NCBI RefSeq assembly: GCF_902459465.1 | Contig: NC_047064.1 | Coordinates: forward strand, 4,056,762-4,120,761 | DNA: 64,000 nt | Source: Asterias rubens | Lineage: Eukaryota; Echinodermata; Asteroidea; Forcipulatida; Asteriidae | Direction: 5' to 3' | Part shown: piece by piece, positions 1 to 17,800 of the stretch | Layout of the letters: each line of letters opens with the position of its first letter | How positions within the stretch are numbered: the stretch's first letter is position 1 | Made by a program: the position numbers and the translations under genes | Notes under the pieces: model-generated | Database searches by the model: none | What the model was told of the DNA's origin: nothing | What the model saw: only the letters and a program-made list of their open reading frames with translations

Positions 1-56
1 AACATACCTGATTTTTTTCACGTTAGGCAAATTCTCCTTTAGGTCCGTTACGTCTT

Positions 57-338
57 TCAGGTACCTTCTTCGACTTCCCCACTAGCTGGAAAAATTGTTG
101 GGATGGCGTCATGTTTTAGAAACGAAACTTTTCTCTTCATGTCAAAATGTGTAGTGTATTCGGATTCTCGAAGCACGACGGCTCGAAGTGTTTGCTGCAC
201 AGCGCTGGAAAAGACTTGCAAACTGACCCAATCTGTAGTTGTTTTGCTGCATCCAGCAGCAATACACCTGGTCGACATTGCCGGAAAAATACAAGAATAA
301 ACCTTTTTCGAAACGTACATATAAATCGTTAAAAACAC
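57..338 (-). pseudogene. Degenerate THAP-domain-like ORF, copy 1
   Basis: A 93-codon minus-strand ORF holds both ends of a THAP zinc-finger domain. Near residue 21 is the opening motif STRCIAAGC followed by a VSL stretch, and near residues 75-84 is the closing LKHDAIPTIFP motif. Known THAP domains are about 80-90 residues of C2CH type; here the two ends are only about 60 residues apart. The middle is shortened, and the second Cys of the expected Cys-x2-His pair appears to be Tyr (EYTTHF). It looks like an internally deleted relic of a THAP transposase or THAP gene, lying antisense in an intron of the EGF gene. It has no obvious flanking exons. Confidence 0.5.
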
Positions 339-858
339 TCAAAAAAATATTTTATTGTTCAGAAACATATACTCTAATGTTTGAAGACAACAAAATATAT
401 TTCCAGGTGACTTTAAACAAGTATTCTTTCCTGCTTATCTAAAAAAAGAAATGAAACAAAAAGATAACTTCTAAGAGAAGTGTTGTCTGTTTTACTGCAA
501 GCACTCATGTTTTTAGCTGTCCATGAAATGTTAATGCTTGACTGAATCTAAACATCTGAGTGAGTAGCAAAGCGTAAAAGGTCACTCAAGTATTCAGTGG
601 TCAGCTTGCAAAATGAGTACTTTTATTAAAATAGGTACAACTTCTCTTAGGAATGATCACTTTCTTTCATTTCCCCCCCCTAATAAGCAGGAGAGAGTAC
701 TTGTTTTTTAAATATTTGCTTTCCTGAACTTTTGTGTGTCATTTGTTTGTTTTGAAAAAAATCATTAAAAATGTCGGTCAACTTTCTTTTTGACTGCAAA
801 TTGATATTAATTGTAATGTCACAAAACAAGTCACTTATGATGAAACTGACAACTCATC

Positions 859-1248
859 TTAAAGACACTGGACACTATTCGTCATTGTCAAATACCAGTC
901 TTGGTCCTCACTTGGTGTATCTCAACATATGCACAAAATATCAAACCTGTGAAAATTTGAGCTCAATTGGTCGTGGAAGTTGCGAGATAATAGTGAAAGA
1001 AACAACACCCTTGTCATACGAAGTTGTGTGCATTCACATGCTTGATTTAGAGACCCCAAAATCTAATTCTGACGTATCGTAGTCGAATTCGTGGAAAATT
1101 ACTTCTCTCTCGAAAACTACGTCACTTCAGAAGGAGCCGTTTCTCACAATGTTTTATACCATCTACCTCTCCCCATTACTCGTTACCAAGTAAGGTTTTA
1201 TGCTAATAATTATTTTGAGTAATTACCAATAGTGTCCACTGCCTTTAA
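859..1248. mobile_element. TTAA-ended hairpin MITE, family 1 (copy 1)
   Basis: A 390-bp element with TTAAAGRCASTGGACACTAT at one end and its inverse, ending TGCCTTTAA, at the other. The interior carries the family signature GTTTCTCACAATGTTTTATA and the CACAAGTT region. Terminal inverted repeats plus a TTAA border suggest a non-autonomous DNA transposon, and TTAA targets are typical of piggyBac-type elements. No transposase is present. Confidence 0.8.
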
Positions 1249-1366
1249 GATAAATCTTATCTTGTTCTATATAGGTGTCTCAATGTGCCTATTTTAGTGA
1301 CAGGAAATTGTTTTTGTTAATAATTATGAACGATACCTTAACGAACTTGTGATTTTTTACTTACAG

Positions 1367-4300
1367 TTGTATCGACGGGTACACAGGAAGTAGCTGTTCC
1401 ATAAGCCCGAGTAAGTAGTTTCACTGCTTTATTGCTCATGATACTTTATGTAGAGGATGCTGAAGGGTGCCCCCTCAACCTCCACCTCTTCTTTGAACTT
1501 TCTTCCAACTTTCTTCCAAAACTGAATCAGGGGTCGCTCAGCAACCGAAAAGCCACTGCACCCCCCCCCCCCAAACAAATACACTCTCCCATGAAAGAGG
1601 GTGTTGTGCCAGTGTTAGCACTTTATTTTATCTATTCACCATATAAACTGAGAAGCCTGTAGAAGTTTGAGATCGATCGGTCATTTGGGTCACGAGAAAA
1701 AAAGTGAAAAACCGATTTTGCATGACATCGATTTAAAAAATAAAATAAAATAAAAAGCTCACTGGGCGATAGGGAAACTTATTTAAGTTTTTATCATCAA
1801 ATATGACGTTTCAGACAGAAATATTCTGCGTAAATTTTTTGTAAATCTTTTTGTCTTACAAATTATTTTGTAATGTTACTTTAAAGGCAGTGGACACTAT
1901 TGGTAATTACTCAAAATAATTATCAGCAGAAAACCTCACTTGGTATAAATGAGTAACGGGGTGAAGTTGATATTATAAAACATTTAGAGAAACGGCTCCC
2001 TCTGAAGTAATATAGTTTTCGAGAAAGAAGTACTTTCCCACAAATTTGATTTCGAGACCTCAGATTTAGAATTTGAGGTCTCGAAATCAAGCATCTGCAA
2101 GCACACAACTTCGTGTGACAAGGGTGTTTTTTCTTTCAAATGTGGGTTTCGATTGGTCAATGAAGATGCATGAAAATAATGAAAGAAGACACAGTACCTG
2201 TTCCGTGTGCTTGTGCTTTCTGATGCCTGAATAAAAGGCTTTAGGCCTGATTAAGTCTTTTTCAGATTCAAAAATTTGAGTGAGAAATTACCACTTTCTT
2301 GAAAACTAAACTACTCCAGAGAGAGTCGTTTCTCACAATGTTTTTTTTACTATCAACAACTCTCCATTGCTCGTAACCAAGTAAGTTTTTATGCTTTTAA
2401 ATTGTTGTCAAAAGTGTCACCTTTATGATATTCTCACTTTTATAATGTGCCCTTTCTTCACACCGAAAGTTGATAAAAAGCTGTCATAAAACTGACTAAA
2501 TGCAAGGCTTCAAAGAAAAACAAAAACAACAAAAGAGTTAATAAATAAATAACTTTTAACAAAATGTTATACAATTGTTTTTAACCCCTCACAATATCAT
2601 TATTTAGATGTAGATTAAAATAAAATACTAAACATTTGAATTATATGGCAATTAATTGAATGGAATCACCGTGTTCATAAAGCTTTTCTATTTGGATAAT
2701 GGTTTCCATTTATCTCCCTTATTCTTTAAACCTTATCCAGTTGTCCGGGTGTTCTGTGAGGACACAACCTGTGAAAACGGCGGAAATTGTACCATAAATG
2801 AATCCATGATGTTGCAGTGCGAGTAAGTACACATCGAAAAAGGGGTTTGAAAAGGAAACAAATAAATTGTATTCATTTCACAAATGATGACACTCAGTAA
2901 GGTCCCACAAAATCTGTTCACCAACAATGCATACAGGTTGAGTCGAAATGAAGTTGACAAAAATTTATGATTTGAAAACAAAACAATAACCGACACTCAA
3001 AGCGCATGATTATTAAAGTCACCTGGAAGTGGTATTTTGTCAAAATAAAGCTTTTGTCACTAAAATATGTGTTTTAATGAGTGGAATAGGAATAAACCAT
3101 TAGCTAAGGTTAAAAAAAGAATGGTTTTCATGTTATTTAGAAATTTGAAAATAAGCCCGACCCGAGGGGGCGCTGTTCGTGACGTCAATCGAGGCGCAAA
3201 GAATCGCATGCAGTGCCAACACAAGACAGTGACGCTTGGCGCAAGCTAAAAACATGCCCTCAAAGTTGAAACATACCTGATTTTTTTTCACGTTAGGCAA
3301 ATGCTCCTTTAGGTTCGTTACGTCTTTCAGGTACCTTCTTCGACTTCCCCACTAGCTGGAAAAATTGTTGGGATGGCGTCATGTTTTAGAAACGAAACTT
3401 TTCTCTTCATGTCAAAATGTGTAGTGTATTCGGATTCTCGAAGCACGACGGCTCGAAGTGTTTGCTGCACAGCGCTGGAAAAGACTTGCAAACTGACCCA
3501 ATCTGTAGTTGTTTTGCTGCATCCAGCAGCAATACACCTGGTCGACATTGCCGGAAAAATACAAGAATAAACCTTTTTCGAAACGTACATATAAATCGTT
3601 AAAAACAATTACTCAAAAAAATATTTTATTGTTCAGAAACATATACTCTAATGTTTGAAGACAACACAATATATTTCCAGGTGACTTTAAACAAGTATTC
3701 TTTCCTGCTTATCTAAAAAAAAAAATGAAACAAAAAGATAACTTCCAAGAGAAGTGTTGCCTGTTTTACTGCAAGCACTCATGTTTTTAGCTGTCCATGA
3801 AATGTTAATGCTTGACTGAATCTAAACATCTGAGTGAGTAGCAAATGGTAAAAGGTCACCCAAGTATTCAGTGGTCAGCTTGCAAAATGAGTACCTTTAT
3901 TAAAATAGGTACAACTCCTTTTAGGAGCATGTACGTACAGTACATGTACTGTACGGCCTATAGGTATTTATTTACATATTTATGTTTTACTGAAAGCACT
4001 CATGTTTTTAGCTGTCCATGAAATGTGAATCTAAACATCTGAGTGAGTAGCAAAGGGTAAAAGGTCACTCAAGTATTCAGTGGTCAGCTTGCAAAATGAA
4101 TACCTTTTTAAAAATAGGTACAACTTCTCTTAGGAATGATCACTTTCTTTCATTTTGTCCCCTAATAAGCAGGAGAGAGTCTTTGTTTTGTAAATATTTG
4201 CTTTCCTGAACTTTTGTGTGTCATTTGTTTGTTTTGAAAAAAATCATTAAAAATGTCGGTCAACTTTCTTTTTGACTGCAAATTGATATTAATATTGTAA

Positions 4301-5860
4301 TGTCACAAAACAAGTCACTTATGATAAAACTGACAACTCATCTTAAAGACACTGGACACTATTCGTAATTGTCAAATACCAGTCTTGGTCCTCACTTGGT
4401 GTATCTCAACATATGCACAAAATATCAAACCTGTGGAAGTTGCGAGATAATAATGAAAGAAACAACACCCTTGTCATACGAAGTTGTGTGCATTCACATG
4501 CTTGATTTAGAGACCCCAAAATCTAATTCTGACGTCTCGTAGTCGAATTCGTGGAAAATAACTTCTTTCTCGAAAACTACGTTACTTCAGAAGGAGCCGT
4601 TTCTCACAATGTTTTATACCATCTACCTCTCCCCATTACTCGTTACCAAGTAAGGTTTTATGCTAATAATTATTTTGAGTAATTACCAATTGTGTCCACT
4701 GCCTTTAAGATAAATCTTATCTTGTTCTATATAGGTGTCTCAATGTGCCTATTTTAGTGACAGGAAATTGTTTTTGTTAATAATTATGAACGATACCTTA
4801 ACGAACTTGTGATTTTTTACTTACAGTTGTATCGACGGGTACACAGGAAGTAGCTGTTCCATAAGCCCGAGTAAGTAGTTTCACTGCTTATTGTTCATGA
4901 TACTTTATGTAGATGATGCTGAAGGGTGCCCCCTCAACCTCCACCTCTTCTTTGAACTTTCTTCCAACTTTCTTCCAAAACTGAATCAGGGGTCGCTCAG
5001 CAACCCAAAAGCCACTGCACCCCCCCCCCCCCAAATACACTCTTCCATGAAAGAGGGTGTTGTGCCAGTGTTAGCACTTTATTTAATCTATTCACTATAT
5101 AAACTGAGAAACCTGTAGAAGTTTGAGATCGATCGGTCATTTGGGTCACGAGAAAAAAGTGAAAAACCGATTTTGCATGACATCGATTTAAAAAAATAAA
5201 ATAAAATAAAAAGCTTACTGGGCGATAGGGAAACTTATTTAATTTTGTATCATCAAATATGACGTTTCAGACATAAATATTCTGCGGAAATTTTTTGTAA
5301 ATCTTTTTGTCTTACAAATTATTTTGTAATGTTACTTTAAAGGCAGTTGACACTATTGGTAATTACTCAAAATAATTATCAGCAGAAAACCTCACTTGGT
5401 ATAAATGAGTAACGGGGAGAAGTTGATATTATAAAACATTTAGAGAAACGGCTCCCTCTGAAGTAATATAGTTTTCTTTCATTATTATCTCGCCTGTTCG
5501 ACGACCGATTGAGTTCAAATTTTCACAGGTCTAATATTTAATGCATATGTTAAGATACACCAAGTTCGAAGATTGGTATTTGACAATTACAAAAGGTGTA
5601 CAGTGCCTATATTTGTCCCACTATTATTGTACTGATATTACGTCTGTTTTATTGCAGCTACGACAGTTGTTACAGTTACTGATCAACCAGGTCTCACAAC
5701 AGCTGTCATTATCGGTATTGCTGTCGGCGTCACTGCAGCCGTGCTCATCATTATTATAATAATCATTGTCGTGGTCTTGAAATGTGGCGGGAAGAACAAG
5801 GTTGTCGCTCAAGAAGAAATGAACACTCATTCAGATGAAGTGCCTTTGCAGAAGCGCTAA
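1367..5860 (+). CDS. EGF-repeat single-pass membrane protein, 5' end outside window
   Basis: Four exons join in one frame: 1367-1410, 2741-2822, 4827-4870 and 5658-5860, each bounded by AG and GTAAGT-type sites with matching phases. Exons 2 and 3 together give a complete six-cysteine EGF-like domain (FCEDTTCENGGNC, then QCDC, then IDGYTGSSC). Exon 1 is the second half of an earlier EGF domain whose first half must lie upstream of the window. The last exon encodes a short Thr-rich stalk, a membrane span of about 25 residues rich in Ile and Val (AVIIGIAVGV onward), a basic KCGGKNK stop-transfer and a 20-residue cytoplasmic tail before TAA at 5858. This implies a type I surface protein with at least two EGF domains, probably in adhesion or ligand binding; the family name is not recognisable. 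Exons 1 and 3 are identical because of the surrounding duplication. No signal peptide is visible because the 5' end is missing. Confidence 0.75.
1881..2425. mobile_element. Composite of TTAA hairpin MITE fragments
   Basis: A family-1 element starts at 1881 (TTAAAGGCAGTGGACACTAT) and runs to about 2140. There it fuses to unrelated sequence and then to the right half of a family-2 element (AATAAAAGGC, GTTTCTCACAATG, ending AAAAGTGTCACCTTTAT). No complete terminal repeat pair is left. Confidence 0.65.
3327..3608 (-). pseudogene. Degenerate THAP-domain-like ORF, copy 2
   Basis: This is identical at the protein level to the ORF at 57-338: the same opening Cys motif, shortened core and closing AIPTIFP. 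It was carried along by the tandem duplication. Confidence 0.5.
4343..4708. mobile_element. TTAA-ended hairpin MITE, family 1 (copy 2)
   Basis: The duplicate of the element at 859-1248. It lacks a 24-bp piece near AAACCTGTG but keeps both TTAA ends. Confidence 0.8.
5337..5610. mobile_element. TTAA hairpin MITE, family 1, internally deleted
   Basis: It begins TTAAAGGCAGTTGACACTAT and ends AATTACAAAAGGTGTACAGTGCC, just upstream of the last exon of the EGF gene. The middle is missing between GTTTTC and TTTCATTATTATCTCGC. Confidence 0.75.
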
Positions 5861-6509
5861 AAAGTAGTTTTTGAGAAAAGAGTAAAACAATGTCATGAAA
5901 ATAATATTCGTCTCAGTGATCATGAGCCGAAAATTATTTGAGCATGTAAAAACAGATTTTCATGACATTGTTTTACTCAGTTCTCAGCTCAATTTAGTTG
6001 ATTTTTATATATTTTTTATATGTAAGATCTTGAATGAGGCAACCATTTTCACTGCCGTGTTTTTATTTGAAGGTTCCCAAAGGTCTTTCAAGCTTATTAC
6101 GTGAATTGTTTTCATACATCCATTATAAAAGTCGTCACCTACGCATTTTGTATATAATTATTTTAGACATTGTTCTACATCTGACGACAATAGTTTAGAG
6201 TTTTGAAATCCAAACGTTGGGATTGTTTAAAGTGACAACCTAATTTTCAAAGCAGAATGGTTCTCCAGATCCGAAAATAAAATTTGTCATATGTTTTTGT
6301 TTAGCGTGTGATTTCAACAATGTGTAAGTTGTATTCAACAATTTTTTCGCTCCCTTGTTGTAACAGTTGCATTTATTTGGAAAGGAGGGTAGATTTGATT
6401 GTGTATATGAAGTGTAAATATTTAATTTCATTGCGTGTTTGGATATCGTTGTTATTACCATAAAAATGTTTTTCTTCTTCATATTATGTTGCATTGGCTT
6501 ATGAACACA
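5861..6509. other. Downstream region of the EGF gene
   Basis: AT-rich sequence after the TAA at 5858-5860, probably containing the 3' untranslated region. A candidate AATAAA signal lies near 6276. No gene, RNA or clear repeat seen. Confidence 0.4.
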
Positions 6510-6696
6510 GGGCCCTATTTCATGGCTCTGCTTAATACCGTAAGCACAGAATCGGCTTCTGTGCGTGCGTACTCCACGTTACTAGGCATTCTACGCTTAC
6601 AAGGCTAGCGCAGAAATTCAGCTCTTGCACGTGAGCGGTGAATCGTGATCGTAAGCGCAGAATTCGGCGGTAAGCAGAGCCATGAAGTTGGGCCCT
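6510..6696. mobile_element. Foldback MITE, GGGCCCAATTTCATG family
   Basis: The ends are inverted copies: GGCCCTATTTCATGGCTCTG at the left and CAGAGCCATGAAGTTGGGCCC at the right. The inner sequence is also self-complementary (TAAGCACAGAATC against the right half). Related copies lie at 37318, 37729, 54845 and 57471. Confidence 0.75.
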
Positions 6697-6794
6697 GTTT
6701 ATGTCAACAAGGTCCCAAATGTCAAATTCAGTTTGGCTGCTAAAGTCTTTAAAATGGGAAGATTTTTACCCCATTTTAGGATTACGTGTGCAAA

Positions 6795-6990
6795 CACTGG
6801 AACGTGAACGTCAGAAAATGTTTTTGTTTTTAGGTGACGTCACCACTTTTGGTTTGTTGCATGCTCGTGATGACGTCTGCGCGCATGTACAATAGGGAGG
6901 TTTAGATGCACGTTACGCGAGCAAAAACGTGAACGTGAACGTGAACGTCAGAAAATTGCGTCGTTTATAGGTGACGTCACCACTTTGGAC
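6795..6990. repeat. Two-copy repeat with GTGAACGTCAGAAAA and GTGACGTCACCA
   Basis: The motif series AACGTGAACGTCAGAAAA, a short T-rich gap, then TAGGTGACGTCACCACTTT occurs at about 6800-6852 and again at about 6934-6985. The second is preceded by a short GTGAAC array. It probably belongs to an old dispersed element. Confidence 0.55.
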
Positions 6991-6999
6991 TTATTTGAT

Positions 7000-7402
7000 G
7001 CGTCGGCACAACAATTTTTTTTACGTGGCCTTATGCTGATGATACCCAGCTAAACTTTTCATTTACCCTGTAGCAACTGTAACCACGAGAAAATGGTTCG
7101 GAACAATACAAACAGTTCAATACAAATCAATCAACAAAAGCAAACCAGTGAATATAGTTGGTGGATGACCAAGGATAATGGCAAAACTGTCGATTACAAA
7201 ATACTTTTAACATTAACAAACTAGACGGGTGCTAGAAGACCGTAAAGAAATATAAACAGTGGACAAGGGCAATTAACTTGAACATATAAAATGGATTTTG
7301 GATAGGCTAGGAACATAGACTTTGATTTATTTTCTTGTTGCTGTGTATAAGACAATTATGCATGGTTTGCTGTGTTTTTATTGTTCCGTCAATTGTTGCT
7401 TT
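7000..7402. other. Intergenic, no gene seen
   Basis: AT-rich sequence between the 3' ends of two converging genes. On the minus strand an AATAAA motif near 7375-7385 could serve the gene ending at 7761. No other structure seen. Confidence 0.3.
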
Positions 7403-7470
7403 TAATAATAATAATAATAAGACTTGTAATGCGCACATATCCACCCTGCTGGGTGTTCAAGGCGCAGAAA
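7403..7470 (-). mobile_element. 3' end fragment of a LINE
   Basis: The AAT repeat followed by AAGACTTGTAATGCGCACAT and CCACCCTGCTGGGTGTTCAA is the reverse complement of the last 80 bases of the LINE ending at 50130. It is a severely 5'-truncated insertion on the minus strand. Confidence 0.8.
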
Positions 7471-7760
7471 CAACTGTTTGCAGTGTTGTTAGTTTTGTTT
7501 GTAAGTCTTACAAGAATTAGCACATGCATTCGCTCGATATGGTAGGTCTTTTTCACGTTTTTGTAGTTAGTTCAATGCACATTTATTTACAGAAAACTTA
7601 GGATAAAACAAAAAGTTTCATGGTTTGGTTTGCTGGCGTGTTTAAAGGTCAGAAATGACTTAACTCATCAATAATCCAGCAATACATTAAAGGGAGACTT
7701 GTGTCACTGTTGCTTCTTCTTTCTATACTAAAGCAAGTCCTGACTTTAAGTGTCACCTTC

Positions 7761-13907
<6,147 letters not shown>

Positions 13908-14821
13908 TTTAGTGCTTGCTCAAGTTCTGCAATGGGTTTTTTCTGCGAGTCAAGAAAACAAAAAATGTTAAATTCTTGAAATTCAGTGTTACGTAACACA
14001 ACTGCACCAGGAATGTTAAATAAAAATCCAGTTGGCCACAAAATAGCTTCCCAAATCAATTGGCATTCAAGACTTAAAGGTGGTATCGATGAAGAGCTGG
14101 GTGTTCATGTTTTGAGTGGTCAGCCATAATACAATGAAACAAAAAACCTGTGAATGTTTTGGTGAGTCAGGAGAAAAAGGTGGTTTTCACAGTAAACAGT
14201 GAACTTACTGTGCGTTTTTCCTTCAATTTTTGAGAATAATATGGCTTCATTTCAGGGGGAAATATTTCAATAATCTTTCAATCCTCACCAATGTGATATC
14301 TGATTAATTTAATATTACCTAAATTTGTATTTAATGAATTCGACAGATGTACGTTCAACATTTAAAATTTTGAGAAAAGAAATTTGATTTTAAAAAATCG
14401 TTATTTAGATCACACACAAGTCTTCTTTTGATAAAAATACCGTTTTCAATCGTAAGTTGCAAGATATTCACATCTTGTTGTTTGATTCCTCAAATTTAGA
14501 AATATAATTCAAAATAGCGTTTTCAAATGTGATCGTATTTTCTAAATTGAGATATACGATTAGTCCAGAATGACTACCAGCGGGGAGGGGAGGAACTGGC
14601 AGGGGTATATCAACAATGATAATATCCCCTAAGCCGGAATCTTTCTTCTGTTTTTGTCCCGGGGACAAGTTAGATGGGCGCACTGGACCATGATGCTTCA
14701 ATGACTAAACATTCAGATTCAAAGCAGTCACGGCTGACTGGTTCCGGACTAGTACTACCCTCTCAGGAGACGGCATTTTCGGCAGACCTCACCGCCGAGC
14801 GATTACAGTAGAAGCTTCATC
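13908..14821. promoter_or_regulatory. Shared divergent promoter region
   Basis: This interval separates the ATG of the minus-strand Q-rich gene from the ATG of the plus-strand acidic gene. Both first exons begin with a signal peptide, so the region must hold the transcription starts of both. No clear TATA box is visible next to either ATG. On the minus side CTTGACTCGCAG or CCATTGCAG could be a splice acceptor for a 5' untranslated exon. Confidence 0.5.
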
Positions 14822-17800
14822 ATGGCTGGATCAAACAACTTGCTTTTTCTCACCTGTCTTCTGCTGGCAATAGTTTGCCTTGCACACTCCCAGTCACTCT
14901 ATCGTAGGGTCGCCAAACGCTATCCTTCTGCACACAGAACACGGGTAACTATTCTCATAAATAATATATCACAGGAAAAATTTCCACGCCACCATTTTCT
15001 TTACGTTTTTTTTTTTACCCCCCCCCCCCCTCTGCCTGTTTACGTTTAGTATGTATCTGGTGACCCTTCTTGTTAGGTAAGAAACAAATCCAGTGTAACT
15101 TGAGCCTATTTAGGGCGGATAAATTCGTGGCGTGGCGCGGAAAATTTGCCAATTGCCGTTCTGACCTAATAGTTAGCCCGCTTGTCTTACATCCCAAAGG
15201 GCCACGCCTTCAAGAGTCCACCACATGCACCGCATAATAAAGCCACGCCCATCAAGGAATGTACACACAGTCACGATTTACCCAAAAGGAGTTTTAAATC
15301 AAATTTGTATTTGTTCCGACAACCCCATTAAGTCTTGGAATTGCTCAAAACCCAACTAATTATGGTATAATATATTTTATGTTTATAATATTGGTTTACC
15401 CGGCAGACTTCAGCAAAACAAATCGTCCAATTTCGTAAGCACGCATTTAAATTCACGCATTACCCCCAATCCACTAAACAAGGGTTTCTTTTTTGCGAAT
15501 TTTTTGTTCGTGCACACATGATTTCGTTTTTCATATTGGATTCGTTTCAGTCATGCTATTTCATTTATAGGCATTCTAGACAACACTTTAACAATAATTT
15601 CTGTGGTTGAACCTTTGCACTTGATGTTTTTGAATGGTTGACCAGCTCTTTACTGCTGACTTATAAGAAATTGAAATTGAATGATCTAATTTGACCAGTG
15701 AATGCTTAGCTTGTGAAATTGAACTATTCTTGTTGAATATTGAAACGATTAATCAGTGGATAATATATTAAAATTTGCCTGTTAACTTGTTAAGCCCATA
15801 GTCCCTATACTTCTTAAAAAAGACAGAGCTCAACTTTCTTTTTTATATCCTTCGATGTCCCTTTTAAAGGCAGTGGACACTATTGTTAATTACTCAAAAT
15901 AATGATCGGCATAAAACCTCAATATTGGTAACGAGTAATGGGGAGAGGTTGATAGTATAAAACATTGTGAGAAACGGTTCCCTCTGAAATGACGTAGTTT
16001 TCAAGAAAGAAGTATATTTCCACGAATTTGATTTCAAGACCTCAGGTTTAGGGTGTTTTTTCGTTCAAAGTTATCTCGCAACACCGACGACCAATCGAGC
16101 TCAAATTTTCAAAGGTTTTTTATGCATAATGTTGAGATACGTATGCATATGTTGAGATACAGCAAGTGAGAAGACTGGTCTTTGACAATTACCAATAGTG
16201 TCCAGTGCCTTTAAACTCCTACCCGAACGATCAGGAATGTTCTGCTCTAATACGAGATGGCATTCACCATTGTCGGATACAATACATCTTTTGTCTTTTA
16301 AGGCATTTTAGGAATTCGATTTGGGCACGTTATTTCAATCCTATGTATTTACTGCAGCGTGTGGAGAGCATTGCTTTGTACATTGACTTTGTATGGTGTT
16401 TATTGATCAGAAGGGTATCTTATTAGTCTTTGTTCGGCAAAAAGAAGCATTCATTTTCCAAGTAAACATTTACTTGTTGGTTTTAAATATTTTGTTTTAA
16501 ATATACGGGTCTTTCATTTAATTACCTTTATAATAATAATAATAATGGTAACATTTATAAAGCGCTTTACGCCCTAACGACCCCAAAGCGCTGTAACAAG
16601 AAAAGAAAAAATATTAAAAAGATTTAAACAGAAAACGATTTGAAACTACAATAACAATATGAATGAATTTAAGAATAACTAACAATTAAAATAAAACATA
16701 AAAACCCGAGCCAGTCAGGAGTGATTAAAAATATACACAATTTGGGTAATCTCGAAAGGTGACAATACAACTAAACACTGGACAACTATGATCATAATAT
16801 AAATTATTTAAACAAATGACAATTTAAAAAGATAGGTTTTCAGAGCCTTCTTAAAATGGTTTAGTGATTTTGCAAATTTAATGTCATCGGGGAGTTTATT
16901 CCATTCTTTTGGAGCTGCAATGGAGAAAGCTCTGTCCCCATAGGAGGACAGTGATGTACGGGATGCTTGTGGAATTGTCAGTAATCCTTTGGCACTGGAT
17001 CTCAAGGAGCGGGTAGGGGCATATGGATTGAGGAGATTCCTAATGTAAACAGGTGCCATGTAGTTAAGGGACTTGTAGACCATCAAGAGTGATTTGAACA
17101 GTATGCGTTTGCGAATTGGGAGCCAGTGGAGATTGTGTAGAATGGGTTTAACATGGTCGTGTTTTTTGGCACGGACAACGAGCTTAGCAGCTGTGTTTTG
17201 GACACGCTGCAGCTTAGCAAGTTCAAAGTGAGGCAATCCATGTAATAGGCTGTTGCAATAGTCTAGCTTAGAAGAAATAAAAGCAAGTACAAGTATCTCA
17301 GTTGTACCACGGTTCAGAAACTTGCGTAGTTGACCGATCTTTCTAATCGAATATGTAGCATTCCGGGACACCATATTTACATGGCGTGACATTGTGAGGT
17401 GACGGTCAGCCATAGTACCAAGAATACGTACTTGTGGCACGGGTTCGATGTATGAAAGTCCAATTTTCAGCGGTCGTAAAGGTTGTGTCGTGCGGAAGCG
17501 GGATGACAAATGAACGATCTCCGTTTTTGAGTCATTCAGCGTGAGCTTGTTTGCAATTGTCCATGCTCTAATATCAGCAATACATGCTTCCATAGAAGCA
17601 AGTGCAGTGTCTCGTGTTGATGGATCAAAAAACGTGTAAAGCTGCGTGTCATCTGCGTAGACCATGCCTTCAATGCCATGTGCAGCTAAAATATCATCAA
17701 TTGGAGCAGTGTACAAAGTGAATTGCTTGGGGCCAATGACTGAGCCCTGTGGTATGCCATAGGTAAGTGGATGCTATTCTGACACAGACTCACCGATGGC

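Larger units (their letters stand above)
1..2016. repeat. Left arm of a large tandem duplication
   Basis: This stretch is nearly identical to 3270-5472. Both arms contain the same antisense THAP-like ORF, the same TTAA hairpin elements and the same 44-bp half-EGF exon, with only scattered substitutions and small indels. The arm may begin upstream of the window. It ends inside a TTAA hairpin element in both copies, so recombination between such elements could have made the duplication, which is inference. Confidence 0.9.
3270..5472. repeat. Right arm of the tandem duplication
   Basis: This is the second copy of 1-2016. It differs by an extra internal duplication: a block of about 150 bp beginning GTTTTACTG and containing GCACTCATGTTTTTAGCTG recurs at about 3761-3915 and 3985-4115. 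Its end joins a MITE that lost about 125 bp at a TTTTCTTT microhomology near 5472. Confidence 0.9.

Noticed and set aside
14468-14701. 77-codon minus-strand frame in the divergent promoter (KKDSGLGDIIIVDIPLPV)
   Set aside because: It has a plausible composition but no recognisable domain, and no splice link to the downstream signal-peptide exon is evident.
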